A DNA stretch of 64,000 nucleotides from Channallabes apus (GCA_030522415.1 CM060124.1:22740454-22804453); one strand, 5' to 3'; counted from the first letter of the stretch, positions 1-11,646 are shown. Program-made: numbers and translations. The notes: generated from the sequence alone by a model not told the origin.

Positions 1-736
1 TATGCTTTAATCTTGAGTTGTTTGTAGCTGTTTTGTAACAGCTGATTTTTTATAAGTTTTTCTGTAGTTGAAAAAGTAAAATGATGTTACCAGTGACAGT
101 GCTGAAGTGTTGTCAGGTATCAGCATTAATAAACAGTTTACTTACAACAGCTTTGAATTTGAGTGATTATTTTTCAAAATCTTAGTTTTAATGCATTTAC
201 ATCAGTATAATAGTAAAGTACAGTTACAGGTTACAGCACAGTACAGTTCACAGCACAGTACAGTTCACAGTTAAAATAGTTATTTACAGGAATTTCATAG
301 TAAAAATGTTACAGCTACATCTTGGCTTTTGTTGAATTCACAGGATTTTATTGGCAACTTTTGTTGCCAGGTAAGTACTGTAATTTAGCGTAATTACAAA
401 AAAAACCTGTAATGCCTTTTTACAAGTTAAATTTTATAATCCTGTAAAAAAATTATAAAATACTGTATTCTGCAAACATCAATTTATTGTAAATTGCTAA
501 GCAGTATTATACTGTAATCCATTTTACAGCAATTAACGGCTATTTTACAGAATTTTATTGGCAACTTTTTTGCCAGTAAATTATTGTAAATTCTACAGTA
601 TGTTCTTTACAGTGTAGAGATAAAGGATGAGAACATAGCAGTCAGTTCTGAGTCTGAACCAGAAATATCTCCTACACCAACGTAGACCTGGAACATGATT
701 TCAAAAATTAACAGAGGGAATTTAAATAGAATATAC
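1..736. repeat. AT-rich flank with TACTGTAA-type interspersed repeat
   Basis: No coding sequence is recognised. The stretch is rich in TTTACAG and CTGTAAA words. Two near-identical segments around 341-371 and 547-577 both contain TTTTATTGGCAACTTTT; the first includes the short inverted repeat TGGCAA-TTGCCA. This looks like a non-autonomous repeat of the kind common in fish genomes, but the family and borders are not resolved. Confidence 0.4.
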
Positions 737-897
737 TGTAGCGTTTTTCGACGCTAGCAGGGATCTTGGAGGACGAGTGAGCTTACTTGCTCCCCAATGC
801 AAATGGCTGGGGAGTAGTTTATTACTCTCAGCACAAGCACACATACACAGGTCAAGCACACACACATACACACCCCCAACTTGGCCGAAGCCACTAA

Positions 898-1348
898 TGC
901 CTTTTTTCCACTGCATAGAACGGCACGACACGGTTCAGTTCAACTCACTTCGGTTCGGCGCAGTTTGGCTCGGTTTGCTCTTCCACTGCAGTGTAGTAAC
1001 GCTTTAGCGTGGGCGGGATTACTCACGCGCGCGGCGCCACTACTGCCGTGACGTCATCGTAAGCGCGCCACAAACACACACACAACAATGGAGCATATCG
1101 ACGGCATGGTGTTCTTCATTCTCGGCATGTGGATGTTTTTAACAGCGAGACGAAGGAGTTTGTTTCAAAAGAGGCCGACGGTTAATACAAAGAGGTGCGT
1201 GCGATCCTTCTCTGGCTGTTCTATTAATATATCGGTTCTGTTGTGTCTCGTGTCGCAAGTTCGGTGACACAGTAATGACGATTTTCTCCGGCTAATCAGT
1301 GACTAGCGTCTTTACACGTCACGTTTTGGTAACGGCTTTTGTGGAGAA
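898..1348 (+). mobile_element. Non-autonomous DNA-transposon-like block inside Gypsy copy 1
   Basis: The left edge reads TTTTTTCCACTGCATAGAACG, and the inner part (about 1088-1330) is a diverged copy of 21090-21310. In the second copy the right edge ends with the inverted counterpart of this sequence (CGTGCCGTAC...GCAGTGGAAAAG), so the family has terminal inverted repeats of roughly 35 bp. Both copies keep a short open frame beginning MEHIDG and continuing FFILGMWMFLTARRR. Superfamily is not certain; PIF/Harbinger or hAT are possible. No clean target duplication is visible here because internal Gypsy bases are missing at the junction. Confidence 0.55.
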
Positions 1349-2098
1349 GCACATTGTCCCGGAGGCGGTCCGGCCTCCACAGAGTTCGATGTCTCGCCGG
1401 CGTGCGGCTGGTAAGGCGCAAGACGGTCTAGGTGGAGCAACATTCGCGCCTGCCCCGTCAACCGCACCCGGTAGATGAACTCGGCGAGCTGAGCGATTAC
1501 CGTACAGAGGCCCACCCAGTGAGGCATGAGCTTGGGTGAACGCTCTCTCTTCCTTCCGGAACACACCCACACCTGCAGCACAGCCTCGCCCCTGGCTGTG
1601 AGTGTCCACGCCCACACGCTCCACAGGTGCCCCCACCCGAAAGTCCTGCAGCGGTGCCTGCGAGCGCTGGGTGGGGCCCTTCTTTGCCGTGTAGTGGACA
1701 AAGCGTTCACTGACCAGCTGTGGCGCAGGTGAAACGACTGCGGGTGATGCTCTCGGCGAGGGAGTAACTCAGCACACGCGCTCTTCATCTCGCTTGCAGT
1801 ACCGATGACGCGCTTTGCTGCCCGGATGTTCACCTGGCACGACCACTGGCGCTCGTCCGACAGCTGCTGGGGTACGCTGTCCCTCAGACCTAGGAACGTT
1901 GCCTCGGCATCGCCGCAAAACCCCAGACACTATTCCATTGTCTAGCTGTGACGGGTAGCCCTGTCCCCGGCTAGATTCACCTACCGAGTGCCCCCGAGCT
2001 GCGGGCGGTCGCTCGGCTCTTTCGCCGTGATGCACCGCAGTTAAGGGTTCAGCGTGCTGTGCTGCGCATAGCGCCTCGGTGAGGGAAGCTGGTGCTGC
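1349..2098 (-). pseudogene. Gypsy gag / integrase C-terminal remnant
   Basis: Two overlapping minus-strand open frames (1312-1833 and 1769-2146) carry pieces of the same protein seen intact at 15824-17179: the gag tail, a linker, and an integrase C-terminal segment related to the SPKLMPHWVGLCTVIAQLAEF stretch there. A frameshift separates them. Reverse transcriptase, RNase H and the integrase core are absent, as in the other copy. This element is not functional. Confidence 0.7.
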
Positions 2099-2223
2099 CA
2101 CACACATACACACCCCCAACTTCGCCGAAGCCACTAACCTAAACACCCTTCTCTCTCATGGTAGACAGAGAAAACCCCCGCAAAGCATGATGGTCGTCAG
2201 CCGCGGCCCCGCCCACGCCACAA

Positions 2224-2924
2224 TACATTAAGCATTTATTAATTTTTTAATGTAGTGTTTGAAATGAGCAGATTAAATTGACCAGTTGAAACACTTGAAA
2301 TGATATATAATATATCATACAGTATATCATAAATATTTTAAATTAATTGCAATGTAAACATAAAAAAGTAAATGTTTCAAATTAACCCCTCGTGATTGTT
2401 GTTTCACTTTGTCATCATCATGGGTGTTATAATATGTTTTTACTGTGACCTGATAGTTTAAATGTATTTTTTTAATAAGTTTAAAATATTTTTCATTTGA
2501 TTGGTTATGCAATTATAAAAGATATGAAGTATTTTTTGATCAAATGTTTTTCAATTATTATTGGTTAGAAAGAATAAATGACAGTGAAAGTTACATAAAT
2601 ACGTACAGTATGACAGTGGAACACAGTGGACACCTTGGATTGCAAGTACCTTGGTCTGCAAGTGTTTCGCAAGATGAGCATTCATGCGTGTGTGTACTGT
2701 TTACTATAACACTGTGACCACGTGTGCGTGCGTAAAACAAACATAAAACATGTGTTCGTATGTCTGTGTGTGTGTGTGCGCACACGCTTGTATGAGTGAA
2801 AATATCTGTCAATAAACTGGTGTGTTTGCGCATGTGTGTCCCCTTCTGTCTCATCTCCTCTCTCTAGCCCCCTGTCTGCAAGCTGGTGTGTGTGTGTGTG
2901 TGTGTGAGTGTGTGTGTATGAGAC
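2224..2924. other. AT-rich gene-free stretch with GT microsatellites
   Basis: No gene seen. The first 350 bases are A/T rich. Two (GT)n tracts lie at about 2765-2778 and 2885-2918. Short open frames over the tracts are simple-sequence artefacts. Confidence 0.6.
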
Positions 2925-3060
2925 AGGGTTTGACATTAACTTTTTTGCTCACTGGCCAATGTGGCTAGTGGATTTCCGGAGTCACTCGCCATTCAGCCTT
3001 TTTACTAGCCACAATTTTGTTACCAGAAAATCGTTTTTTTCTTCACCATGATACGTTAAT
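2925..3060 (+). mobile_element. hAT-type terminal fragment (CAGGGTTTGACATTAAC)
   Basis: The segment opens with CAGGGTTTGACATTAAC followed by a CTGGCCAATGTGGCTAGTGG direct/inverted pattern, a form known at the ends of hAT elements in fish. No matching opposite end or 8-bp duplication was located, so only one terminus is present. Confidence 0.45.
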
Positions 3061-3740
3061 GTTTGTTAGATCTAGATTTATTTATAAATGACAGCATACA
3101 CTGCTCCCAATATAAAAACATGCAAACATGAATAGTATATACTGCTTATTGAACTTAAATTCAAGCCTCGTACCACATGAAATTTAAAAATAACAGATTC
3201 AGTACAACTGAACTCATTCTGATATCAAAAATACAGCAACTCAGAACATTTATCATTTTAGTGTGTTGTGTACTATTTTCAGTTATTATTATTCATTATG
3301 TATTATTATATCAGAATTCTGAGTTAGGACAATGGACTCCGGTCTATCTTGTAGTGTTGACTCTTTATAGTGTGAGGTAATTCAATCAATTGATGAATTT
3401 TCTATCATTCAACATGAAATCTAAATAGATTTTAATAGTGATTACTTTTTTATATATAATCAGTAAATACCCTATGCGAAAGGGGCAAACATTCTCATCC
3501 TGTTGAGAAGCAATAGGCCTTTAAGGAAATGATACACACACACCAAACAGGAAGTAAAAGTGTGTGTGTGCGCGCGGGCAATGCATGTGTGAACAACATG
3601 TGTAGAGATAGGTATTAAATGTCCTCATTACATTCATAATATTCGTGTAATATTACAATGCAATGCGTTTATTATATCGGATGCCTTTAGAGAAAACTAC
3701 AACAAAAATATATTGGCCACTTCTTCCAGCTCACCCTATC
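3061..3740. other. Gene-free AT-rich spacer
   Basis: No gene, RNA or clear repeat end recognised; one short alternating purine-pyrimidine tract (GTGTGTGTGCGCGCG) occurs near 3559-3576. Confidence 0.5.
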
Positions 3741-3741
3741 T

Positions 3742-5357
3742 CTAAGGGAGAGCCTTGACAGACACCCTGCGGAGGAAAGTAATTTCGGCCACTTGTATTC
3801 GCGATCTTGTTCTTTCGGTCACTAAACACAGCTCATGACCATAGGTGAGGGTAGGAACGTAGATCGACCGGTAAATTGCCTTTTGGTTCAGCTCCTTCTT
3901 CACCACGACGGACCGATACAGAGCACGCTGCCCCGATCCGCCTGCCGATCTCCCGTTCCATTTTACCCTCACTCGTGAACAAGACCCCGAGATACTTAAA
4001 CTCCTCCACTTGGGGCAGGATCTCACTCCCAACCCTGAGAGGGCACTCCACCCTTTTTCGGCTGAGGACCATGGCCTCAGATTTGGAGGTGTTGATTCTC
4101 ATCCCAGCCGCTTCACACTCGGCTGCGAACCGATCCAGTGAGAGCTGTAGGTCGCAGGATGATGATGCCAACAGAACAACGTCATCTGCAAAAAGCAGTG
4201 ACCCAATCCTGAGCCCACCAAACTGTACCCCCTCAACACCCTGGCTGTGCCTAGAAATCCTGTCCATAAAAATTATGAACGGGATCGGTGACAAAGGGCA
4301 GCCCTGTCGGAGTCCTACTCTCACCGGAAACAGGTCCAAGCTGTGGACCAAGCTCCGACACCAGTTGTACAGGGACCGGACAGCCCTTAACAGGGAATCC
4401 GATATACCATACTCCCGGAGTACCCCCCACAGGACTCCCCGAGGGACACGGTCGAATGCCTTCTCCAAGTCCACAAAGCACATGTAGACTGGTTGGGCAA
4501 ACTCCCATGCCAACTCCCAGGTTGGGCAAACTCTCCAGTACCCTGCTAAGGGTGTAGAGCTGGTCCACTGTTCCGCGACCTGGACGAAAACCACATTGCT
4601 CCTCCTGAATCCGAGGTTCGACTATCGGACGGACCCTCCTTTCCAGGACCCCTGAATAGACTTTCCCGGGGAGGCTGAGGAGTGTGATCCCTCTGTAGTT
4701 GGAACACACTCTCCGGTCCCCCTTCTTGAAGAGGGGAACCAACACCCCGGTTTGCCAGTCCAGAGGCACTGTCCCTGATGTCCATGCAATGTTGCAGAGA
4801 TGTGTCAACCATGACAGCCCTACAACATCCAGAGCCTTGAGGAACTCCGGGCGGATCTCATCCACCCCCGGGGCCCCGCCACCACGGAGCTTTTTGATCA
4901 CCTCGGCGACCTCGGCCCCACAGATGGAAGAGTCCACCTCTATGTTCCCAGACTCAGCTTCCTCATCGGAAGGCATGTTGGTGGAATTAAGGAGGTCTTC
5001 GAAGTACTCCCCCCACCGACCCACAATGTCCCGAGTCGAGGTCAGCAGCGCACCATCCCCACTATACACTGTGTTGACCGTGCACTGCTTTCCCCTCCTG
5101 AGACACCGGATGGTGGACCAGAATCTCTTCGAAGCCATCTGGAAGTCATTCCGCTTGGCCTGCCGGTACCTATCAGCTGCCTCCGGAGTTCCACCAGCCA
5201 AAAAGGCCCAGTAAGACTCCTTCTTCAGCTTGATGGCATCCCTCACCGCCGGTGTCCACCAACGGTTTCTTGGGTTGCCACCGCACCCCAAGACGGCCAC
5301 AGCTCCGGTCGGCCGCCTCGATAATGGAGGCGGGGAACATAGTCCATTCGGACTCAA
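3742..5357 (-). pseudogene. LINE reverse transcriptase remnant
   Basis: Frame 4251-5357 supplies the N-terminal part (APGVDEIRPEFLKAL, FKKGDRRVCSNYRGITLLS, EEQCGFRPGRGTVDQ). Frame 3833-4594 supplies the catalytic part (FVDLEKAFDRVPR, GLRQGCPLSPIPF, LLFADDVVLLA with the FADD catalytic box), and frame 3742-4032 the thumb (YRSIYVPTLTYGHEL). The switch at about 4490-4540 includes a short local duplication (the CAAACTCCCATGCCAACTCC region). The catalytic aspartates remain, but the frame is broken twice. Confidence 0.85.
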
Positions 5358-6300
5358 TGTCCCCCACCTCCCCCAGGACGTGGTTGAAGCTTTGCCAGAG
5401 GTGGGAGTTGAAGCTCGTCCTGACAGGGGACTCTGCCAGACGTTCCCAGCAGACCCTCACAATACGTTTCGGTCTACCAGGCCTGACCGGCATCCTACCC
5501 CGCCAACGAAGCCAACTCACCACCAGCTGGTGATCAGGTGACAGCTCCGCCCCTCTCTTCACATGAGTGTCCAAGACATGTGGCCGCAAGTCCGACGACA
5601 CGACCACAAAGTCGATCATCGAACTGCGGCCTAGGGTGTCCTGGTGCACATATGGACACCCTTATGCCTGAACATGGTGTTCGTTATGGACAATCCGTGA
5701 CGAGCACAGAAGTCCAATAACAAAACACCGCTCTGGTTCAGATCGGGGGGGCCGTTCATCCCAATCACGCCCTTCCAGGTCTCACTGTCATTGCCCACGT
5801 GAGCATTGAAGTCCCCCAACAGAACGATGGAGTCCCCAGGAGGGACGTTCTCTAGCGCCCCCTCCAGAGACCCCAAAAAGGGCGGGTACTCCAAACTGCT
5901 GTTCGGCGCATAAACGCAAACAACAGTAAGGATCCGTCCCCCCGCCCGAAGGCGGACGGAGGCCACCCTCTCGTCCACTGCGGTGAACCCCAATGTACAG
6001 GCCCTGAGCCGGGGGGGCAATAAGTACGCCCACACCTGCTCGTTGCCTCTCACCGGTGGCAACTCCAGAGTAGAAGAGAGTCCAGCCCCTCTCAAGGAGA
6101 CTGGTTCCAGAGTCCAAGCTGTGCGTCGAGGTGAGTCCAACTATATCTAACCAGAACTTCTCAACCTCACGCACTAGCTCAGGCTCCTTCCCCGCCAGAG
6201 AGGTGACATTCCACGACCCTAGAGCCAGCTTCTGCAGCCGAGGATCAGACCGCCAAGGCCCCTGTCTTCGGCCACCGCCCAGCTCGCACCCGACCTCTTT
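5173..6300 (-). pseudogene. LINE endonuclease domain remnant
   Basis: Three overlapping minus-strand frames (5788-6360, 5631-6140, 5173-5649) together contain endonuclease landmarks: LGSWNVTSL near the start (normally N-T in the first catalytic motif), [17 protein letters not shown] with the catalytic D and N, and ELSPDHQLV with the conserved D-H near the end. The role was first-strand nicking of target DNA for target-primed reverse transcription. At least two frameshifts make it non-functional. Confidence 0.8.
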
Positions 6301-6350
6301 GGCCCCTCCTACAGGTGGTGAGCCCATGGGAAGTGAAGTGTCATACAAAA

Positions 6351-6736
6351 TACATTTCATGAAAAATGGGTCTTTGTTCCATAGTATGTGTTTCTGTTCA
6401 CATGTGTCACTTCAGTCCTAACCTTAAAATGGGAAAGAATGGCTGCTCCTACCTGGCATGTGAGCCATGTAAACCACTGTAAACACACCTGGCACAAGTG
6501 CTCCCACTCCCTTATAAATGTACTATTTCCCTGTAAATTATAGATGAATCTGACTCTATCAACTTATACAACTTATTCAAGTGTACAATATGATAATGAA
6601 CACTTGATGATCATCATTTGCTGAGGGATATGCACCCATACTTCCCACACATGACTAGTAAATCAGCATTTAAAATGAAATATTTAATCAATAGATAGTG
6701 TCAATCCATTGCTTTCCATTTTGCTTTAGTCCTAAA
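6351..6736. other. Gene-free spacer
   Basis: No gene or recognised repeat; unique-looking AT-rich DNA. Confidence 0.4.
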
Positions 6737-6810
6737 CTTCAATTCAATTCAATCTTATTTGTACAGTATAGGACTTTTAACAACATTGTTGCAAAGCAGC
6801 TTTACACAAT
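6737..6810 (+). repeat. Dispersed fish repeat (TTCAATTCAAT... CAAAGCAGCTTTACA)
   Basis: The same sequence type recurs at 46705-46780: tandem TTCAA words, a TTTATTTGTA/TATAG core, then TTTTAACAA and CAAAGCAGCTT. It is a very common interspersed repeat in teleosts; its class was not established from this window. Confidence 0.55.
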
Positions 6811-7739
6811 CAAAAGAATATGAAAATAAGAAAAATTACATATTGCATAAGTCAGTTGACATGTGCATCTAAAATGACATGAGAATATGACACCATACAA
6901 GCCCCACCCCTTCTTCCCCATCCATGTTCAAACTGTGCAGTCATGCTTGCTTCAACAGAAACTGGAATGTGCACATTTTTCAGGTTTTACAATAACCACC
7001 AGGCAAGTGACGACAACCTAACAGAATCTGGTTGTACTGTAAAACCCTGTATATTTGTACATTCCAGATTCTATTACATGCAACTGTTTTGCCGAAGTAC
7101 TTAACAGACTAAGATCATAGATAAAATGATGCAGAAAAGTGGTGCATCTGCTGAAAACTAGGTATTGCTTAACACCTTTTAATGCCATGAATACAATAAA
7201 GAATGCTGGGTGCATATCGGGGCCAGATAGTTCTGAAGAAAAAAGGAAATTATTTATTGCATCTGAACACTAAAATACTTTGAAGAAAATCTGCTCCAGA
7301 GTTCATACAATCTCAGAATGGCATAAAGATTTACTTTAAAGCACAGGAATGACCTTACATACTTAAAGCATACAGCCAAGACAGCACTGGAGTAGCTTCC
7401 ATTCTCAACACTGGTGAGAATGGAATAAATGGTCTGAATACTTATCTAAATGAGTATTATAACATTCGCAAAATAGTTTGTGAAGCTAGCAGGTTTACTT
7501 AATCTTGCACTGAGTTTCTCCTAAACGCACTGAGTTTCTCCTAAAAAAGCTCCCCTTTAGCTGAAACCTGCAGACTGAAGGTGGTTTGAAACTAAAGCAC
7601 CGATATTTTGAAATCTCTATTGGGAGAGGGTGATCTGACCACACATGGATGACTTATAATTCCCTGATAATTATCTGTTTGAGTGTTACTGTAACTATTT
7701 GTTGATCCTAAAAAATTGTCAATCTCTGGGTATCTCAGT
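6811..7739. other. Gene-free stretch with a 19-bp tandem duplication
   Basis: No gene recognised. A tandem duplication of GCACTGAGTTTCTCCTAAA lies at about 7508-7545. Confidence 0.4.
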
Positions 7740-8785
7740 AAGCTTTTGCCGATGTTCCCCTCCCTATTTTTGCTAATTTCGTCAGCAAAATTAATGACGA
7801 AAAAATATTTGTTGATGATCTTTTTTCCTGTGACTAAGACGAGATGATGACAAGACGTCATGGATATCAATGAACGGTGACAATGATGAAGTCAGCATGC
7901 AATATCGTTGATGAAAAAAGACTAGACTAAAATGTGGTTTAAAAAAATAAAAACTAATAAAATTTCTGTCTTTATTTTTGTCACAAACCACAGCAATGCG
8001 GTGTTCATTCACTATGGCCTGATAAGTAGTATTTCACAGGTCACAGCGCTCTGCATATCAGGAGTAAATGGGTAGCTCTGTTGTCTTTAACTCCTCGTCA
8101 TCACAGCAGTATTACTCAGGTCAAGGAGAAGAGCCGATATTTGGGCACATTTTCTTCACATTGAACCGGAGAAAAAAAGCAGATGTGCAGTAATATCGGA
8201 GGGGAAACAACGTGGGCACACAATTGCCGGGAAAAATACCACAAAACTGAAGGGACACATCATAAAAATCACCCAGTTTTACAGCCTCTTTGTGGTAATT
8301 ATGTTTTGTCACATGTGATGTATTTTATTGCATTTTAAAGAAATGTTAAACCTCTGCCAAATACATTAAGCTAATAGTTTACCAAATGATTGTGACCCAC
8401 AAATGAAGTGTGTAAATTCATATAAAAAATAAAAAGTAAATATAAAAAAAAGGTTCAAAACACTGTATTGTTCATACTGCTCCTATTGTTTTGTAGTTAA
8501 AAAATATTGGCATGGAGCAGTTCTGATCGTTAAAAATAAATATAATTAGCTGAAAACGTCAGATGAAAAGATATACAGTGGTGTGAAAAACTATTTGCCC
8601 CATTCCTGATTTCTTATTCTTTTGCATGTTTGTCACACTTTGATCATCAAACACATTTAGCTATTAGTCAAAGATAACACAAGTAAACACAAAATGCAGT
8701 TTTTAAATGAGGGGTTTTATTATTTAGGGAGAAAAAAAATCCAAACCTACATGGCCCTGTGTGAAAAAGTAATTGCCCCCTGAAC

Positions 8786-9809
8786 CTAATAACTGGTTGG
8801 GCCACCCTTAGCAGCAATAACTGCAATCAAGCGTTTGCGATAACTTGCAACGAGTCTTTTACAGCGCTCTGGAGGAATTTTGGCCCACTCATCTTTGCAG
8901 AATTGTTGTAATTCAGCTTTATTTAAGAGTTTTCTAGCATGAACCGCCTTTTTAAGGTCATGCCACAACATCTCAATAGGATTCAGGTCAGGACTTTGAC
9001 TACGCCACTCCAAAGTCTTCATTTTGTTTTTCTTCAGCCATTCAGAGGTGGATTTGCTGGTGTGTTTTGGGTCATTGTCCTGCTGCAGCACCCAAGATCG
9101 CTTCAGCTTGAGTTGACGAACAGATGGCCGGACATTCTCCTTCAGGATTTTTTGGTAGACAGTAGAATTCATGGTTCCATCTATCACAGCAAGCCTTCCA
9201 GGTCCTGAAGCAGCAAAACAACCCCAGACCATCACACTACCACCATCATATTTTACTGTTGGTATGATGTTCTTTTTCTGAAATGCTGTGTTACTTTTAC
9301 GCCAGATGTAACGGGACACGCACCTTCCAAAAAGTTCAACTTTTGTCTCGTCGGTCCACAAGGTATTTTCCCAAAAGTCTTGGCAATCATTGAGATGTTT
9401 TTTAGCAAAATTGAGACGAGCCTTAATGTTCTTTTTGCTTAAAAGTGGTTTGCGCCTTGGAAATCTGCCATGCAGGCCGTTTTTGCCCAGTCTCTTTCTT
9501 ATGGTGGGAGTCGTGAACACTGACCTTAATTGAGGCAAGTGAGGCCTGCAGTTCTTTAGATGTTGTCCTGGGGTCTTTTGTGGCCTCTCGGATGAGTTGT
9601 CTCTGCGCTCTTGGGGTAATTTTGGTCGGCCGGCCACTCCTGGGAAGGTTCACCACTGTTCCATGTTTTTGCCATTTGTGGATAATGGCTCTCACTGTGG
9701 TTCGCTGGAGTCCCAAAGCTTTAGAAATGGCTTTATAACCTTTACCAGACTGATAGATCTCAATGACTTTTGTTCTCATTTGTTCCTGAATTTCTTTGGA
9801 TCTTGGCAT
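8786..9809 (-). pseudogene. Tc1 transposase, frameshifted
   Basis: The N-terminal frame (9423-9809, starting MPRSKEIQEQ at 9809) carries the paired-type helix-turn-helix DNA-binding region (YKAISKALGLQRTTVRAIIHKW) and the GRPTK AT-hook-like motif. The C-terminal frame (8786-9637) carries the DD34E catalytic domain: first D in LWTDETKVELFG, second D in [10 protein letters not shown] in [15 protein letters not shown]. The two frames overlap between about 9423 and 9637 and switch around residue 110, so one small indel separates them. Catalytic residues are intact. It would have cut and pasted the element at TA sites in the nucleus; the frameshift makes this copy non-autonomous. Confidence 0.9.
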
Positions 9810-10139
9810 GATGTCTAGCTTTTGAGGTGCTTTTGGTCTACTTCTCTGTGTCAGGTAGCTCCTATTTAAGTGATTTCTTGATTGAAACAGGTGTGGCAGT
9901 AATCAGGCCTGGGGGTGACTACAGAAATTGAACTCAGGTGTGATAAACCACAGTTAAGTTATTTTTTAACAAGGGGGGCAATCACTTTTTCACACAGGGC
10001 CATGTAGATTTGGAGTTTTTATTCTCCCTTAATAACGTAAACCTTCATTTAAAAACTGCATTTTGTGTTCAATTATGTTATCTTTGACTAATAGTTAACG
10101 GTTTTTGATGAGCAGAAACATTTAAGTGTGACAAACATG

Positions 10140-10908
10140 CAGAGGTGTCAAGTAACGAAGTACAAATACTTCGTTACCTTACTTAAGTAGAAATTTTGGG
10201 TATCTATACTTTACTGGAGTAATTATTTTTCAGCCGACTTTTTACTTCTACTCCTTATATTTTTAAGCAATTATCTGAACTTTCTACTCCTTACTTTTTA
10301 AAAACAGCCTCGTTACTCTATTTTTATGATCAGAACGCGCAACCCCTCCGGTCGCATGATAAGAACGCGCACAACGCCCCCCCCCCCCGTCACATGATCA
10401 GAATGCGCACAACGCCCCCCCCCCCGTCACATGATCAGAATGCGCACAACGCCCCCCCCGTCACATGATCAGAATGCGCACAACGCCCCCCCCGTCACAT
10501 GATCAGAATGCGCACAACGCCCCCCCCCCCGTCACATGATCAGAATGCGCACAACGCCCCCCCCCCCGTCACATGATCAGAATGCGCACAACGCCCCCCC
10601 CCGCCACATGATCAGAATGCGCACAACGCCCCCCCCCGTCACATGATCAGAATGCGCACAACGCCCCCCCCCCGTCACATGATCAGAACGCGCACAACGT
10701 CCCCCCCCCCCTTTATGCCCTTAATGCTTTTTTCCCCCCTCACGGTACTTTTACTTTTATACTTTAAGTAGTTTTGAAACCAGTACTTTTAAACTTTTAC
10801 TTAAGTAAAAAGCTTGGGTTGATACTTCAACTTCTAAAGAAGTATTTTTGAACCCTAGTATCTATACTTCTACTCAAGTAATGAATGTGAATACTTTTGA
10901 CACCACTG
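10140..10908 (+). mobile_element. Non-autonomous hAT element inside the Tc1 right repeat
   Basis: Starts CAGAGGTGTCAAG and ends TTGACACCACTG, imperfect inverted ends of hAT type. It is flanked by a perfect 8-bp duplication CAAACATG (10132-10139 and 10909-10916). The uninterrupted sequence ACAAACATGCAAAAG is present in the left inverted repeat of the same Tc1, proving insertion. No coding sequence. The outer thirds carry AAGTAC/ACTTAAGTA words typical of a fish MITE family; the centre is a C-rich tandem array. Confidence 0.92.
10335..10712. repeat. C-rich minisatellite, ~34-38-bp unit, about 10-11 copies
   Basis: The unit is ATGATCAGAATGCGCACAACG followed by a run of C (about 7 to 13) and GTCAC. 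Unit length varies almost entirely through the C-run. The last copies and the first one carry GAACGCGC instead of GAATGCGC. It lies in the centre of the hAT MITE. Confidence 0.9.
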
Positions 10909-11255
10909 CAAACATGCAAAAGAATAAGAAATCAGGAAGGGGGCAAAGAGTTGTTCACACCACTGTATTTTAAACGTTAAGATAATTATTTTATGAAAAA
11001 CTAAAAAGGTTTGGGCTGGACTAGATTGACTGTAGGGTTAATTAATAATAATAACCTAATTGCTAAAATTTTTCATTTTCATTGACTAACACTAGACTAA
11101 AATGTCCAGACTTTTAGTAGACTAAAACTTGATTAAACAAAACTTGTATAAGATTGACTAAATGTGATAAAAAAAAAACCAAACAGGTACATTTATCCCT
11201 GGACTAAGACTAAGACTAAAATAGAAAATTTTAATACTAATTAATACTAGTTCCA

Positions 11256-11646
11256 ACAGTTCTTCTTTTTTGTTTTGCATCTGCAACCTTATGAGGTTCT
11301 AAATTACTAAATTACATTTTTAAATTGTTTTTGAAATACATCTGTTACAGCTGTTTCACAATAAGCAATAGTGGTGAAACAAAAGTGTCAGGACAACTAC
11401 AGTAATAGTGTAAACACTAAACAATATCTTACAGAGGTAAGCTGTGCTGCAAGTTTTCCTATTTGTAATTTTCAGCATTGCTTGGAAAAAAATAAAGTGC
11501 ACCATCATAAAATATTAGGTGCTCTTAGAAGGTGTTCACCCCAGCAAAACCTCTCTGTATCTTCCCTTCAGCGTACTTTGAAGTGTTTTCATCATATTCC
11601 TGTATGAACAACTTGTGTGTTGCACTTTCACCCATTAGGAAAAAGC
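11256..11646. other. Gene-free spacer
   Basis: AT-rich; nothing recognised. Confidence 0.4.

Larger units (their letters stand above)
737..2223 (-). mobile_element. Rearranged Gypsy-type LTR retrotransposon remnant (copy 1)
   Basis: Reading on the minus strand, this copy matches the intact-looking element at 15441-17335. Bases 737-897 are the 3' part of the LTR, ending TGTAGCG on the plus strand. Bases 1349-2098 are the internal gag/integrase remnant. Bases 2099-2199 are the 5' part of an LTR, and 2200-2223 resemble the internal G/C-rich stretch that precedes the 3' LTR in the other copy. The order is therefore not a simple LTR-internal-LTR: most of the second LTR, the primer site and the gag N-terminus are missing, and a foreign block (898-1348) replaces about 160 bp of internal sequence. 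It is a dead, rearranged copy. Confidence 0.75.
3742..6350 (-). mobile_element. Decayed non-LTR retrotransposon (RTE-like clade likely)
   Basis: The minus strand carries, in order, an apurinic-type endonuclease domain (about 6300-5200) and a reverse transcriptase domain (about 5360-3742) with no gag-like first frame, the layout of RTE-like LINEs. The 3' end stops within the region that follows the reverse transcriptase. Several frameshifts break the frame. No poly-A or short tandem 3' tail and no target duplication were identified. Clade assignment is from domain order and general resemblance, not from a tree. Confidence 0.8.
8576..10965 (-). mobile_element. Tc1/mariner transposon with ~200-bp terminal inverted repeats
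   Basis: The element begins CAGTGGTGTGAAAAACTA after a TA dinucleotide (8574-8575) and ends with the inverted copy CACACCACTG before TA (10966-10967), the TA target duplication of Tc1 elements. Inner parts of the inverted repeats match over about 200 bp, including ACATGGCCCTGTGTGAAAAAG near 8750 and its inverse near 10000. The transposase lies on the minus strand. The right inverted repeat is interrupted by a hAT MITE at 10140-10908. Without that insertion the element would be about 1.6 kb, the usual Tc1 size. Confidence 0.92.
7740..11255. repeat. Old dispersed repeat split by a Tc1 insertion
   Basis: The left part (about 7740-8575) contains the ATTAATGACGAAAAAATATT and GACTAAGACGAGATGATGAC motifs. 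The right part (10966-11255) contains GACTAACACTAGACTAAAATG and ends GGACTAAGACTAAGACTAAAA. These are the two ends of a repeat type frequent in fish; the Tc1 element at 8576-10965 sits between them. The borders are approximate and the superfamily is unassigned. Confidence 0.45.

Noticed and set aside
2591..2936. Histidine/threonine-rich open frames on the minus strand
   Set aside because: They are translations of GT microsatellites.
10335..10712. Regularly spaced repeats resembling a CRISPR array
   Set aside because: Spacers are only variable C-runs, the array sits inside a vertebrate MITE, and the genome is eukaryotic.
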